Shown piece by piece: positions 1 through 12,602 of a stretch of 64,000 bases of DNA (the first letter of the stretch is position 1; every line of letters starts with the position of its first letter). Location of the stretch: NCBI RefSeq assembly GCF_000972845.2, contig NC_040018.1:17698444-17762443 (forward strand). Reading direction: 5' to 3'. Under the pieces are notes generated by a model. The model was not told where the DNA came from and made no database searches. It saw nothing but the letters and a program-made list of their open reading frames with translations. Source of the stretch: Larimichthys crocea. Lineage: Eukaryota > Chordata > Actinopteri > Sciaenidae. Made by a program: the position numbers and the translations under genes.

Positions 1-3000
1 TGGTTTTGTCTTTTCATTTGTGGTCTGGCTGTGTTTGTCAGATGTCACCTGCTTAAGTCCTGCTTTGGTCCCTGCTCAAACACTGGGACATGTCTGTCTG
101 TCCCTTAGTATATACAACACAGAAAACTGTTGGATAAATAGCCAGGCTGTCCCTGACCTCAGCTGCTTTAGTAGCAGCTTTGAACCACACATGTCCTTCT
201 CTCTTTGGCCATCTGTCAGTGTGTGCTTGTCCCTTATGCTGTTCAGTGCACACTTTTTATACGACACCTTCCAGCCATGTACAGAAAAGGAAATAAAAAA
301 CACAAAGACAGACAGAGATGGAGGAAACTGATGCTTTTAACCTTTCTCTTCTCTATTTCCTCATTCTTAGTCTTTTGGATAGTCCATTTTTCCTCTCTGT
401 CTCTCCCTCCACGTGTCATTATATATATCTATGTCTACACCTAAATCTATACTGTACCGGTTGTATGACCCTGACCTGTCCTCATCGGTCCTCTGTCCTG
501 AAACAAGCTCTGTCTGTTGTTCTGCAAAATGATTGATTTTCAGCCGCCTCGCTCGCTGACCTCACACCAATGACATCAACTCCATGTACGACTCTCTTTC
601 TCCCCGATGACTCTCTCACTCCCTCTCTGTCTGGTCTGTGTCTCTTTTCACTCCAGCCCTTCTCTTCTTTTATTATTGTTCTCTTTTTTTCCAGCTCCAC
701 TTTCGGGCTAACTTAGTTGGCCTTGTTAAAACTGATATTTCAGCACAACAACCCCTCCACCCAGTCTACCACAATCACCCCGTCCGACCGTGACTTTCAC
801 ACATTCAAAAAGTGTTGCAAAAGCCATTTGGGCTGATTCAGATTGAGTTTGATTAATGCTGTTTGTAGTGCTGGGTTTTGTTTTCTTAAGAGGCAAGGCA
901 TGCCTCTCCCTCTTTAGATTAATCTGCTTTGACCCGCCCTGATTTCTCCATGTTTTAGAAGACATGAGAGGACTGGAGAAATTACTTTGATACTGTTAGA
1001 TTACAGTATTAACTAAAACAGGACACTTCTGGTAATAATGTGTGTACATTATGTGTTCCTCTTTATCTCTTTGACTGCAGTTTTAATAAGGAAGATATTA
1101 ACAGAGAGCTCTCTACAACAGCCACAGCGGGCCTGTCCAGAGGCTGATGTAATGCTGCTTTATGCTACTCCTAGTTATATGGGTGCACTTGTAACAGTAG
1201 TGATGATCTCAAGTAGCAGGACAGTGATACAGAAAATTTGCATTTCAGCTTCTGATAGCCAAACTGATCTTAACACTGTAATAATAATGTAAATGTCAAC
1301 CCTGACCTTTCACTCAAACAGAGAGGTCTGATTTGAGGCTCAGCTGCACAGTGGCACTCCTGGCAGACATTAACTTGAGGATGTGTGAGTCTAGCAGAAG
1401 TTTGTGAACACGGAGGTCAAAACCAGATTGATCAGTTGAAGAGCAAGGTTTTTTTTAAATAACGTAATGACAGGAAGGTGGAGAACAACAAAGAAATGCC
1501 AGATTCGGTGTTATAATTATGAAGAGCTAAAGACAATTAGGAAGACCAAATTGTCTGTAAGCTTTGTGCATAATTGTGAATGTATCGATGTGTGACCCAG
1601 AGCAATCACACACAACCACACTTCTGTAACACCTAAATGTGCATGCAAATGTGAATGTAATAACCGTAAAACTTTGCTGGCTTGAATACTAGTGGGTTCA
1701 CCGTCTCTCAACAACAGTAAATATTTCCCCATCCTGTGGCAGACTCTTCAACAGCTATCTCACACCAGGCTGAATCATTTCCCTGCTCTCTGCATCTTTC
1801 ACTCAAATTTATTCTAAAGAAGGAAACACTCCAATATAATTACTCCATGACCACAGAAATGTTGAAAAAGATTTATGGCACTAATATTCACTTTGAAGAT
1901 TATAACATTTCAGTCACCTTATCAGGCTTATAACCATATAAAATCATACCATAAAATCTACATTCGGAACAGACATTAACATTTAGGGATGCAAATTTTA
2001 AAAGTACAATAATAGGCTGAGGGGGAAATCCCTGCTTTTAATGGTTTAATGATGATAATGCATTCATTTATTTCACACACTATGGATGTATAAAATTCCG
2101 CGAGTATTTATTTATTTTTTTGCAGTTTTAGTAATGAAAGGGGGAAACTGAGAACATCTCGTATGCAGGTGCTGAAGGGATCACATTAGCGACTGTTACT
2201 CTTTTTCCTGCTTTGTTGCCTTCAGTTAAAGTTGCACTTAACATCGAACTTGACTCTTAGCTACTTCAACAGCTGTAAGTGATAGAAACACTTGGTGCAG
2301 CCGAGCCTTTACAGTAACAAAACCATGATGTTTCAAACCTCCATTAACAGTGAAATCAGTTGCATCCCTATTAACATTACGCCTAATAAGATTCTTAAGT
2401 ATCAGCCTGCTGTGCTGTGTAGAACATGTTTAGAAGATTTTAAGCAAACAACACATGCTGTTTTTATTTTCCTCTCATCTATACAAATAATAAAATAAGG
2501 ATAGATGCTAATAAATCTGTATTTGTGTGTGTGAGAACTCATCTTTACAATTCACAGCGCTGGTGGTATTGCAACTAAATAAAAAAAAAAAATCAGCTGA
2601 AACAATAAATTCTGTTTATTATTTTAAAATTAAGTTATTTGTGTACAAATAATAATAATAAAATAAGGAGAGATGCTAATAAATCTGCATTTTTTTGTGT
2701 CAGGACTAATCTACACACTTATGAACTCCACTTCTACTTTGTGGCAACTATGTGAAAAAAATAAGCCTGTAAATGATTAGTTATATATAAAAAAAGATTC
2801 CTTTAATAAGCTGTTTTGGGTTGTTTATAGCTTTTAATGATGATGCAAGTGATGCTTATTTATCTGAGGCTCTGGTTATGTCACTTTGGACAAGAGAGCC
2901 ACTGTGGGACAACCCAAAATAGGCCCAAATTTCAAAATAAAAGTCATAACCGAGCCCTGCTGGTGTACTGTGGAGCACAGATGTTCTTTATTGACTAACT

Positions 3001-4076
3001 CAAACTAACCTGGACGTCTCTCTGTCTGTGTGTGTGAGTCTGTAAGATAAACTGAGAGAGGAACATTCCCTGATCACTTGTCACCAGCCTGCCTGCAACC
3101 TGCATAACTAGTTTGAAGCCGAGAGGAATTTAGGAGACTTTCCTGCAAATCTGCCTTTACAAGTCACTGAGTGCAGGAATATCAGTACACACGATGACCA
3201 ACATCTGAGCTTATGGACTCATAACTTAGCTAGCTACCCTAACTCTCATCCCAGGCTGTTTTGAGGAGAGATCAGCAGAGAAGCATCACCACCTCTTTAA
3301 AAAAAGAGACTTTCCTGTTATATTCCTGAATCAAAAATCCAAACAAGTGGAGCTAAACCTAGTGGTAAAGCTTTTCTAAAACCTAAAAGCCATCTATAGA
3401 AACATCACAATAACAATATCAAACTCACACTCATGCTTAGATAAGCAGTTTCTCGTACGTACCTCTCTCTCTCTCTCTCACGGCCAAAAAAACTGAACAA
3501 AATACCAACTTCTGAGCTTCAGCGGGGCCCGAAGTTATCATCCAACACTTCAGGAGGGTTTCCCGCAAACACCGCAGAGGTTTATCATCCAAAAGAGAGC
3601 GCTGTTTGTTGGAGAAATGTGTAAAAAAAAAAAAAAAGTTGAGCGGCGTCGTTACTCTTGAGGACCTGTTGCTGACAGCTCGGTGTGTCACACCAACAAC
3701 ATGGCTGACTGTGTGGCTGCTGTTAACGTCCCACCGTCCGCGCGGTGGGAGGAGAGACACGGGGAGCAACGAGCGGAGCAGATGGAGAGGGAGAACAATT
3801 GATGGGAGCAAGATAACGAAGGAGGCGACGCAAGATGTGCTGATATATTTCTCTCTCGTTGTATAAGTCCTTTAGTGACCTACAAAGTGCTCTAACGTTA
3901 GGTGGAAATAAGCACAGATAGTGCATAAACTCTGCTCATTTTGGCTGACATTTGAACACAGCACAATCCTTTGAACCCACTTACATACATTATTAATTTC
4001 TCCTGAATATTATGCCTACTTAACAGAACAGGTGGCCCTCATAAGAGTGACCTAACTGGTAAATAGTGGGCCCTAC

Positions 4077-4107
<31 letters not shown>

Positions 4108-4352
4108 CATATGTAAACATGTTTTAACTAATAATGTCGTTTAAAATGTTGAAGAATGTAAAATAAATTGAAAAATTGCCCAATTTTACTTCTTTAGTTA
4201 TCTCACTACATATCCCATACAGCACCGCGGTTGATTTACGTTATATTTTACGACTTTGTCAAGCGATTTCTGACGTGACGTACCACGGTTTACGTCGAGT
4301 TTACGTCTATAGTTTACAACCGAGCCATCTCCTCCATGCGAGTGGAGCAAAC
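1..4352. other. Upstream non-coding region with no supported gene
   Basis: I see no exon series with continuous phase here on either strand. The content is AT-rich DNA with pyrimidine-rich stretches (about 590-690), a short CT run at 3464-3479, an A run at 3624-3638 and a T run followed by TG repeats at about 4077-4107. Short open frames in this stretch are low-complexity and match nothing I recognise. It could be intergenic sequence, or an intron of a gene starting near 3.5-3.8 kb on the minus strand and running off the left edge. Confidence 0.6.
3455..3830 (-). promoter_or_regulatory. Candidate CpG-rich promoter / 5' non-coding exon of a divergent gene
   Basis: This segment is richer in CG dinucleotides than its surroundings, notably around 3640-3660, 3730-3750 and 3810-3835. 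Read on the minus strand it ends in a good splice-donor sequence (GAGAG|GTACGTA, near 3463), as a first exon would. No downstream exon of such a gene is visible before the left edge, so product and even transcription are inference. It might instead be an alternative upstream start region for gcfc2. Confidence 0.25.
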
Positions 4353-7300
4353 ATGTTCAATAAAAAGCCCCGGAGGAACTTTCGGCAGAGAAAACAGGAC
4401 TCCAGCGAGGAGGAGGAGGACGAGCAGAAGAAAAGCTCAGGAGATGGGGAGAAAAACGAGACAGCTTTACGTGTGGTGACGGTCAGTGTGGCCCAGAGCC
4501 GCGGCATCTCTTGTAGTTCCAAGCGGGAAGCGACGCCTTCCAAGCCGGACAGCAGTGACGGAGAAGACGGAGTGGGAGTGACAGAAGAAATAGAAGAGGC
4601 GAAGAAAGCTGGGACTGAAAAGAAAACAACCTCCATCCTCAGTTTCTCTGACGACAAAGAAGGTAACTGTGTTGCTATGGCGTTTTAAAGAAGGTCACTG
4701 TTGTTGCTATGGCGTTTTAAAGACGGTTAGAGCAACGTACGAGTCAACGGAAACATGAGCCAACAGAAACGAGTGTAGTGTAATAAATAATCATCTAGAT
4801 ATACTGCACATGGACAGTTTAATTCATCTGAATGTCTTGTTGCCTCCATCAGTGTCAGCTGTCCTGCACAAAAAGTTCATTGGATGTCAGTAAATTTGAT
4901 TGACTCTGACCACATAGATGTTTCATCTACATCAGTGGCTCTGTCTTTGTAAAACATTAGTCTACGTGTTCAAACTGTGCTTGTGGAGTAATGTTTGGCT
5001 GGTTGGTTTCTACGATTTTGTCCATATAATGAAGTTGCCATTGCACTGTTTGCACCATACTTCATAGGAACTTGAAGGCGACAGTGTGTAGACATATTGC
5101 ACAGTGGTGATAAATGGGGTTTTAATGGATTTCTCTTTTTACTATCTCAGCTGAGGGACCAACATTTAAAGTGAAGAAGTCCTCTGATAAAGCCGTGCTG
5201 TTCCAAGTTAGGAAGAAGGAGGCCTTACCTGCCAAGACCGCCCACAGAACAGGTAAGCAGCACCCGACTGGTTCATATTAGAGACACCCATGACCCTTAC
5301 ACACCAGCATATGATAGATATCGCACACAACTAACACTAATGCAGTCTTCCCTTTAGGTTATAAAGTTCAGTTTTTGTTCAAATTATTTTCAACAGGTGT
5401 TGATTCAATCTTTATGTCAGCTCGGAGGCTGTAGTTTGTTGAATTGTCCACCCCCATTCATATAAATAAATCAGATGATAATGTGATAATGTTTGCTAAT
5501 GTCATCATTCACCCCAGCGGCTGGAGTTGTCCCATCATCTGGTTCTCTCAAGCAAGACAGTCCGGCACCACATACACTTCACCATGATGATGATGACGAT
5601 GACGACGATAAAGTTCATGATGGCGACGATCGCGACAATAATGTTGATGATGAAGAAGACGACAGCGACGACTACAACAGTGGTGACAGTGAACGTGGTG
5701 TCAGGTCTCCCTCGGTCAGCTCAGCCTCAGACTCCAGCCGCTCTGCTTCTAAACCAGGTATCAGTTTTTGTGTTTGTACGCTGTGTGTGTGTGCCGAAGG
5801 GAAAACTCATAGAGGCTGAGTGAATGTGTGTTTTTGGGTGTTTTAAATCTGCAGATAGTTGGTCGATTGTGTATGCTAAAGGTTTTATTATGCAAAATTT
5901 AGCATGGAGGCTAGGGGTTCCTTCATACCCATTACTGCTGTACATACATTTTACATTTTACAACCTCCACTTCAGGTGTAGTGGCTCAGAAAACCTATAG
6001 ACACAGGTATGGACAACTTAAGACAATGAAGATATATAGTTTAATAATGAAATGTAAATCATTTTAAACTTTTTATTATTGAATAGCAGATAACAATAAT
6101 ATCATTTTTCATACAGAATGTATTTAATGTCAGTGTTAAAAAGACGTCTTTCTGTTGGTACTGACTTGCTTTTATTACTGCTTATAATAAATGTATCTGT
6201 CATGCATGTTCCTTGTGTATACCTGAACTTATGTCTGTTTACTTTACATAACTTTACAGTAACTATCCCCAGTGCTGAAGAGATTAAGGCAGCCAGGAGG
6301 CAGCGTCGCACCGCTCGAACCCAGAAAGAGTTCATTTCCCTGCGCGGAGATGGCCAGAGCTCCGCCGGTAGCACCCCAGATCACTACAGTAGAGAAGATG
6401 AAGATGACAGAGTTGACGGCGATGATGATGATGATGAGCCAGATGATCACGAGAAAAGAATCGAGTTCGCCCCACGATTGAAGAGCATCAGGGAGAGGAT
6501 TGTTGAGAAACTTGGTATGAGTGAGAGGGAGGAAAGGGTGGAGGGGTAAACATTGGGACATTTGTGGGAATTTGAGGTATATGTTTGTCTGTTTGTGTGT
6601 CATATAGAAGGGAGTGATGGCAGTCTCTCAGGGACGGATGGAGAGGAGCAGGAACTTTGGGAGGAGATGCAAATTAGCAAGGGAGTCAAGAAACGACCGG
6701 GAGAACAGGTAGGAAGAGATGGAGGCAGCCAGCTTACTCCTTTTTTCCAAATTTTCTTGTCGCTCTTTCTGTTTTCATGTTTTTCCATTTGGTGTACAAT
6801 TGAGCACTCAAATGGAAGAATAGTCTCTTTTTCTGAAGACTGAAGCCTTCCATCAGTAAAACTACTCCCCTGTGTGCTGACTTGACATCCTTTGTCATCC
6901 TATTTTCTGCTTCTCAGAGCCCATCTGGCAGTGAATCCAGCAGCTACAGCTACAGCAGCAGCAGTAGCAGCAGGCGAGACAGACAAAGACAAAAGAAGAG
7001 AGCAGCAGGGGCCAGAATCCCAAAGACTCTTCCTCATGTCAGTATTGCAATGGTTAAAAAGAGGATCACTGAAAAGTAAGTTTCATCTAGTTTTGTAACC
7101 TCATCATCAGTTAACATTCATGAATCAAACAATCTCACAAACCTTTTAAATTGTCTATATTTCCTAACACAGTTCCCTGTGTCCACATTGCCAAGCAGTG
7201 CATGTGTTGTAATCAAACATATGCCCTTTTCTGATTTTCATCTCTAGACTAGACTCTTTGAAGGAGGTGCACAGAGCACGGCAGGCAGAGCTGAGGAGGA

Positions 7301-10300
7301 TGGAGGGTGACGTTGAGAACGCTAAAAGCTCTGTGGAGATTCTTGAGGAGACTTCCTCAGAGAGCCAGCTGAGGTTTTACAGGGCCATGAACCTCTATGC
7401 CCACAACCTGGTGGAGTGTCTGCGGGAAAAGGTCAGAATGAGTAAATCTGTTTAATTAATCTCCAATACCTTATCATATAAAAGCAAATATGTCAAATAC
7501 TTAATTAATTAATATTATAGAACCTTGAATTGAACATTTCCTAGATGGTGACAGTATGTCGAATAGGAGAGTGTCTGTAAGAAAAGGTTACAGGGCTCTA
7601 CAGGTTTTAGTTTTAAGAACTGGTTGGCAGTCTAAGTAGACAAACTTGAAGGAACGGTGTGATCATGGTATGTATTCATACCACGTGTAATGACAAAGAA
7701 TGGTTAAACAGTTTATCACACAGATCAATCGCATCGATAGCTAGCTATGGAACTGTTTTGGCTCTATTGGGCAAAACCACCAAAACTACTGCGAGCTAGA
7801 GATGAATGATGGTAATTTGCTGACTGCTGACAGGTCATGGAGATCAACTCACTGGAACTGGAGTTGCACAGCCTGCTGTCTGACCAGATGGAGGCACTGT
7901 TGGCACAGAGACGAGAGAGGACCAAGGAGCAGGCACAGCTCAGCTGTGAGTAACATCTGTGTGTGCGTTTGTGATCAAACTGAATCTGTCCAATATGTCT
8001 AGAAATAATCTCTGGACATTTACTACATTTCATTACATTAACTCATTTTTTCATCCCATTCTTTAGATCGCTCAGATGAGCAAAGTGGAAACTCTGAAAC
8101 AGAAGAAGGGTAAGTATAATAAAAGTATAGTTCAGAATAGTAAACTTATTTCTGTTTTTATATATTATACTATATGAACAATTAGATTATTGGAATAATA
8201 TATTAGTAATGTTTGAAAAATGAATTTAATCAAATATTAAATATGTATTAAGTATGTGAAATATCTGTGATTTTTGGTTTTCCACTCTACACAGATATTT
8301 GTCTGATATTTGTTCGACAACTTATTTCAGCGTGGGGGATGCTGGTGTTAAAACTGAGGGAGATTTTGATATACCTGAAGACACACAGTCCTCAGCAGAA
8401 GAGGAGGAGCAGCTGCAGAAGAAGACAGGTGAGGTAGAATTCAATCTGTTCAAGCAAAAGCTTACCTCCTTAGAGAAACATTCAACCTTCAGACCAAACA
8501 CAGTGGTGCTGCACTTGGCAGTTATTTTGAATTTAAGACAGGATTTATGCTACTCTAATTTAGGATCCTAACATAGGAAATTCTTCAGTGCTGTGAACTA
8601 ATAAATTCCTAAAAGATAAGAGAGGAACCCTAACCCTAAACTTTTAGGTCTATACTCTGATCTCTTTGCTGCTTTCTTTCCTTCCTTTTGTGCTCTATCT
8701 CTAGCTGACATCCTGTTGAGGTCCCAAGCAGTGTTTTCTGATGTCCAGGACGAGTTCTGCGATGTGAAGAAGATATTGTCCCGCTTTGGGGAATGGAGAG
8801 GATCATACTCTGACACTTACCACAGTGCCTACATCTCTCTATGTCTGCCCAAGTTGTTGAACCCCATCATAAGACATCAGCTCCTGGCGTGGAACCCGCT
8901 GAAGGTACATGTGGACGAGCACAAGGACTAGCTCATACATATACACAAATGCCATCACACAACATGTGACCTTATGGGTCCAATGTAATTTGTGTGTGTT
9001 TCAGGATGATAGTGGGGACTTTGAAAAACTCCCGTGGTTCACAGCAGTGGAGACTTTTTGTCACGGTCATGGCCATGAAGAGCTGGAGCACACAGACAGA
9101 CAGACACTGTCTAATATCATAGAAAAGACTGTCTTACCTAAAATAACAGGTAACACACTCATACATACATGTGAAGTGAAAAATGTCACTTTACTTGTCT
9201 GGCAAGGATTAAAAAAAGAATTTTACTAGTTGTTCTACCTGTTCCTTATTTCTATCTTCTCTTGAGGACATAATGGTCCTTATCTCCCTCAGTGATTTAT
9301 CATGTTTAAACAACTCCTCACACACTGTCCTTTACCTCAGCAGTCTGTTTTAGACCACAGACATGTGAAACTTCAGAAACATCACATTCCTCTTGTCTTT
9401 GTTTAGCCTTTGTGGAGCTGGTGTGGGATCCTGTGTCCCGCCATCAGTCAGTCTGTCTAGCTAACGTTTGCCACAGACTGAAGGAGGACTATTCCATCTT
9501 TGAAGGGGAGCAGAGTAAACCAGTCAAGGTAAAGGCATATGACAGAGGATGTTAACAAACAGCATACTGTATACTATATACATTTACAATCCAGTATGAA
9601 CATGTTTGTGTTAACGATGAGTACTTATGTCCCATGCAGGCATTTATAAACGCTGTGATCAACCGACTGAGGAGCTGTGTAGACGAAGATGTCTTCATCC
9701 CTCTGTACCCCAAAAAGTCAGTTTCTTTTCTTCTTCCTCTGTCAGTTTAAACATTAAGTAATTATTTGTATGATTAACAAGGACGAAGCAGCTATGACTT
9801 CATCTTGGTGTCATCTTTAAGACAGCATAATGATGTCTCTAATCACTGCAACAAAGACGTCTGCTCTTTTCCTGCTCAGAATACAGCATATACACAAATA
9901 AATGATTAATGACTTTATTTCAATCAAATCAAGTCAATCAAAATAGTCTAATTATGTTCTATGTTCTCAATCTTTATTTATGTTTGTTTTTCTATCTAGG
10001 CTACTAGAAGACCAGTCGTCTCCTCAGTGTCGCTTCAGGGATCAACAGTTCTGGACGGCCATTAAAGTACTGCTTTCTAACAAACATTTGTCTTTACAAG
10101 TGGGGAATTTTTTTTTTTTTTTTTCAGGCTGCTGTTTGTTAATCAGAGTTGTTTTGTGTTTAAATTAGCTACTAGGTAACATGGGAAAATGGGATTTGCT
10201 GCTTCCTGAGTTGGTGTTGAAGGAACTGATGTTGGACAAACTGCTAAACCGATACCTGATGATCACCGTGTGCAGCCAGACACTCTACAGTGACGTTGAT

Positions 10301-10906
10301 GCATGCGGAAAGGTGTGTAAATTGATCGTTTTTAAGATGATTATGATTATTTGTTGCCTGTCCCTCACGTCTTTCTTGATTAACCTCACACTACCTCTCC
10401 CTTTTTCCAGATAGCAGACAGTCTGCCACTTTCTTGGCTCAAAGGAGAGGACGCCTGTTTGCCTCAGCTCCAAAATTTCAGAAACCACCTGGTTCAGAAA
10501 GTTCATACTATCTGCAAACAGCAGCCTCCTAAAGAGCCAAACACAAGGTAATAAAAACAACCATAAGAAATAAAAAGATTTTGGAATTGCTGTGAGGTTT
10601 ATTTAGTCAGTGAAATCACATCACTGGGTTCACCTTTTAACTGCCAAAGAAATCCATTTTATTGCCTTTTTAAATTACATTTTTTACTTTTATCTATTGA
10701 ATTGCAAATCTCATGACATTTCTTTATACATTCTTAACAAAAACATAACTGTAATAATTCTTGTCCGCTGTAGGTCTGCCGTGGTTGAAGTGCTGAAGAT
10801 TTTGAGTAGAATCAGGTGCAATGACTCCATCATGGATATAGCAGGGAAATACCACTATGAAGATGTCATCTACTCTTACCAGCTGCTGAATCAGGAGGCA
10901 TCATGA
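4353..10906 (+). CDS. gcfc2: GCFC2, GC-rich sequence DNA-binding factor 2 (intron-binding splicing factor), 18 exons
   Basis: Coding exons: 4353-4662, 5151-5252, 5518-5757, 6260-6514, 6608-6708, 6918-7075, 7248-7431, 7834-7945, 8067-8109, 8331-8428, 8705-8904, 9005-9149, 9407-9528, 9640-9716, 10000-10066, 10169-10312, 10411-10547 and 10774-10906. All junctions are GT-AG and keep phase, giving 875 aa against 781 in human. The N-terminus (NFRQRKQDSSEEEE) and PDDHEKRI in exon 4 match GCFC2 better than its paralogue PAXBP1. Residues 138-302 are disordered and very acidic (a run of Asp in exon 3), and residues 343-357 are Ser-rich. The conserved GCFC domain covers roughly residues 540-800, with the typical ISLCLPKLLNP, FIPLYPK and LLNRYL blocks. 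The family is nuclear and linked to spliceosome assembly and disassembly; the old DNA-binding name is historical. The start is the first ATG that opens the conserved N-terminus. Confidence 0.93.
5586..5670 (+). repeat. In-frame GAT/GAC triplet tract in gcfc2 exon 3
   Basis: An imperfect run of GAT and GAC triplets encodes mostly aspartate in the disordered N-terminal half of GCFC2. A second, shorter GAT tract lies at 6420-6437 in exon 4. Triplet changes would leave the frame intact, so length variation between alleles is plausible but not shown here. Confidence 0.8.
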
Positions 10907-11600
10907 ACTTCAAAGTCCGAGTTAACTGGATACACATCACACCGCTAGACTGAGCAATACTTTGGCCAAAATACATACATACATGATGGTGGCTGTGAGG
11001 TGGTGCCAAAGCATATAGCAACAAATCGTACAAAGTTCTTGTTTAAGCCAGGAAACAAAAAAAAAATATTGACCTTCCTGCTATTTTTAGTCACTAATAT
11101 TTTGCTGTCTGTTTTGTAACTTGAATTTTGTTAATAGATCTATTTTCTGTCGTGTTGAATGATATTTACACCATAAGTGACCTGCTTCTTCTGCCTCTTG
11201 AAGTCGGACATAAAAACAATACTATGGTACAACCACTTTTTTAAGATTCCAGACTCAGCAATGGTTAATATTCTTAAGAATAAAAGGGACTTCAGTTATT
11301 ATTGCGTTGACTAACTACTTAATATTCTGTTACATACACAGTTTACAGAAGAGTCTAAAACTCAGCTTGGCTTATCATGAATCATCATTTTGCTTATATT
11401 GATTATATATAAGCACTCTATGACTAAACAGTGACACCTGTATTGGTGTTTGTCTTGTTTTCACGCCTGCTTGCCTCTACACAGAAACCACACGCACACC
11501 AGAAAAAACATTTTCAATAATATGGACTGAGGCTGTGTTCAACTGCATTTAGTTCCAAATAAAAAAAATTTCATCAATAAATAAAGTTGGACTTGAAAGC
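10907..11600 (+). other. gcfc2: gcfc2 3' untranslated region with polyadenylation signal
   Basis: The sequence after the gcfc2 stop codon has no further open frame of note. It contains a doubled AATAAATAAA at 11577-11586, the best candidate polyadenylation signal, about 670 bases after the stop. The next gene is on the other strand and ends at 11694, so the two transcripts converge with little or no gap. Confidence 0.6.
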
Positions 11601-11693
11601 TAACTGAGGATTTCTTGTAGCAGTACGCATGGTCAGGGAAATTATGGTTTTACTGTACATCTATTATGAGTTAAAATGTTATTTAACCTTCAG

Positions 11694-12602
11694 TTATCTC
11701 TTGATGCAAGATGGCATCCCAACCCTGTGCAGGTAAAGTAAAGGTTGGATGTGCCCACAGAGCAATCCCACCTCAAAATGAGATCTAAAACAATATTTGA
11801 AATATGATTTTCTCTGCTCAAATATCCAGCCACAAGTGGTGGTATATAATTGACTAAAAAACACCAGGTGAACCAAAATGATGTTAAAGGCTTTTCCCTT
11901 GAACTCGTCACCTCTTCTGTTCTCCCCCTCTGCTGGCCTGGGCTGCTTCAGAGTACACAGAACTGAGAAGTAGCAGTACAGAAATATCGACAATGTGGGA
12001 AGAAACCAGATCAATACAATGTTTTCTCTTCCTGCTAATGCTGTCATAAGCCAAGCAATCAAAAGGAAGACTATCCAGGCAAGAGCACACAGTGCCACCT
12101 TGTACTTCAGGGGCTTAAACCTGAGGATAAAAACAGCACAGTGTTGGTCAGTAAACATTACTTTTTGTCACAGGTGTGATTTAAAGACCGTAAAAATGAT
12201 GAAGATCAAAGGGTGGACCACTGCAATATAACGTTCCACACAGCTCTGGAAGATGGGCCGGCAGACCCACACCAGAAGCCACTGCAGCATCAACAAGTTG
12301 TAAATGCCATCACTGACACGTTCAAAGCTGTGCATACAGTACAGCTGTACTGGCAGTCCCAAACAGTAAAGTATCTCACAAACAGCCAGGCTTATGAGGT
12401 AAATTTCTGAAGCCAACAGCTCTCTGGTTCCACGACAAATGAGCCAAACCACCCATACATTTGCTGGGAAGCCCACAAGAAAGTTACTAATCAGGATGAT
12501 GGAGATGATAGAAAGACCAGCAGTAGTGTCATCTCTCAGGATGACCGGACATTTTGTTGAAATGTCACTGTAAAGAGAATCGTTTAGTTGAATCGTGGAC
12601 AT
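11694..12602 (-). CDS. Rhodopsin-class (class A) G protein-coupled receptor, orphan, two exons
   Basis: The minus strand reads from ATG at 12602 to 12189 (138 codons, TM1-TM3), then from 12113 to the stop at 11694 (139 codons, TM4-TM7), 277 aa in all. TM1 is about residues 29-56 with Asn48, TM2 63-87 and TM3 100-121, followed by SCVERYIAVVHP (an E-R-Y form of the DRY motif at 123-125). Trp151 marks TM4 and Pro177 marks TM5. TM7 carries QPLLY in place of NPxxY. The intron sits in intracellular loop 2. The donor (ACG|GTCTTT) is weak, and the acceptor that keeps the frame (AAG|CCC, 12114/12113) is not the obvious CAG a few bases earlier, which would create a stop. The exact junction is therefore uncertain. 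Trp151 and Pro177 are only 26 residues apart and the usual disulfide cysteines are missing. Ligand unknown. A pseudogene is possible, but the two halves are otherwise intact. Confidence 0.68.

Noticed and set aside
3437..3811. 124-codon minus-strand open frame
   Set aside because: It includes a run of Phe from the A-tract and shows no recognisable domain; more likely a by-product of a CpG-rich region than a protein.
4307..4657. 116-codon minus-strand frame opposite gcfc2 exon 1
   Set aside because: It is the antisense shadow of the acidic coding exon and its Ser/Phe-rich content follows from that.
8625..8640. AACCCTAACCCTAAA, resembling vertebrate telomere repeat
   Set aside because: Only two units inside a gcfc2 intron; too short to mean an interstitial telomere or a chromosome fusion point.
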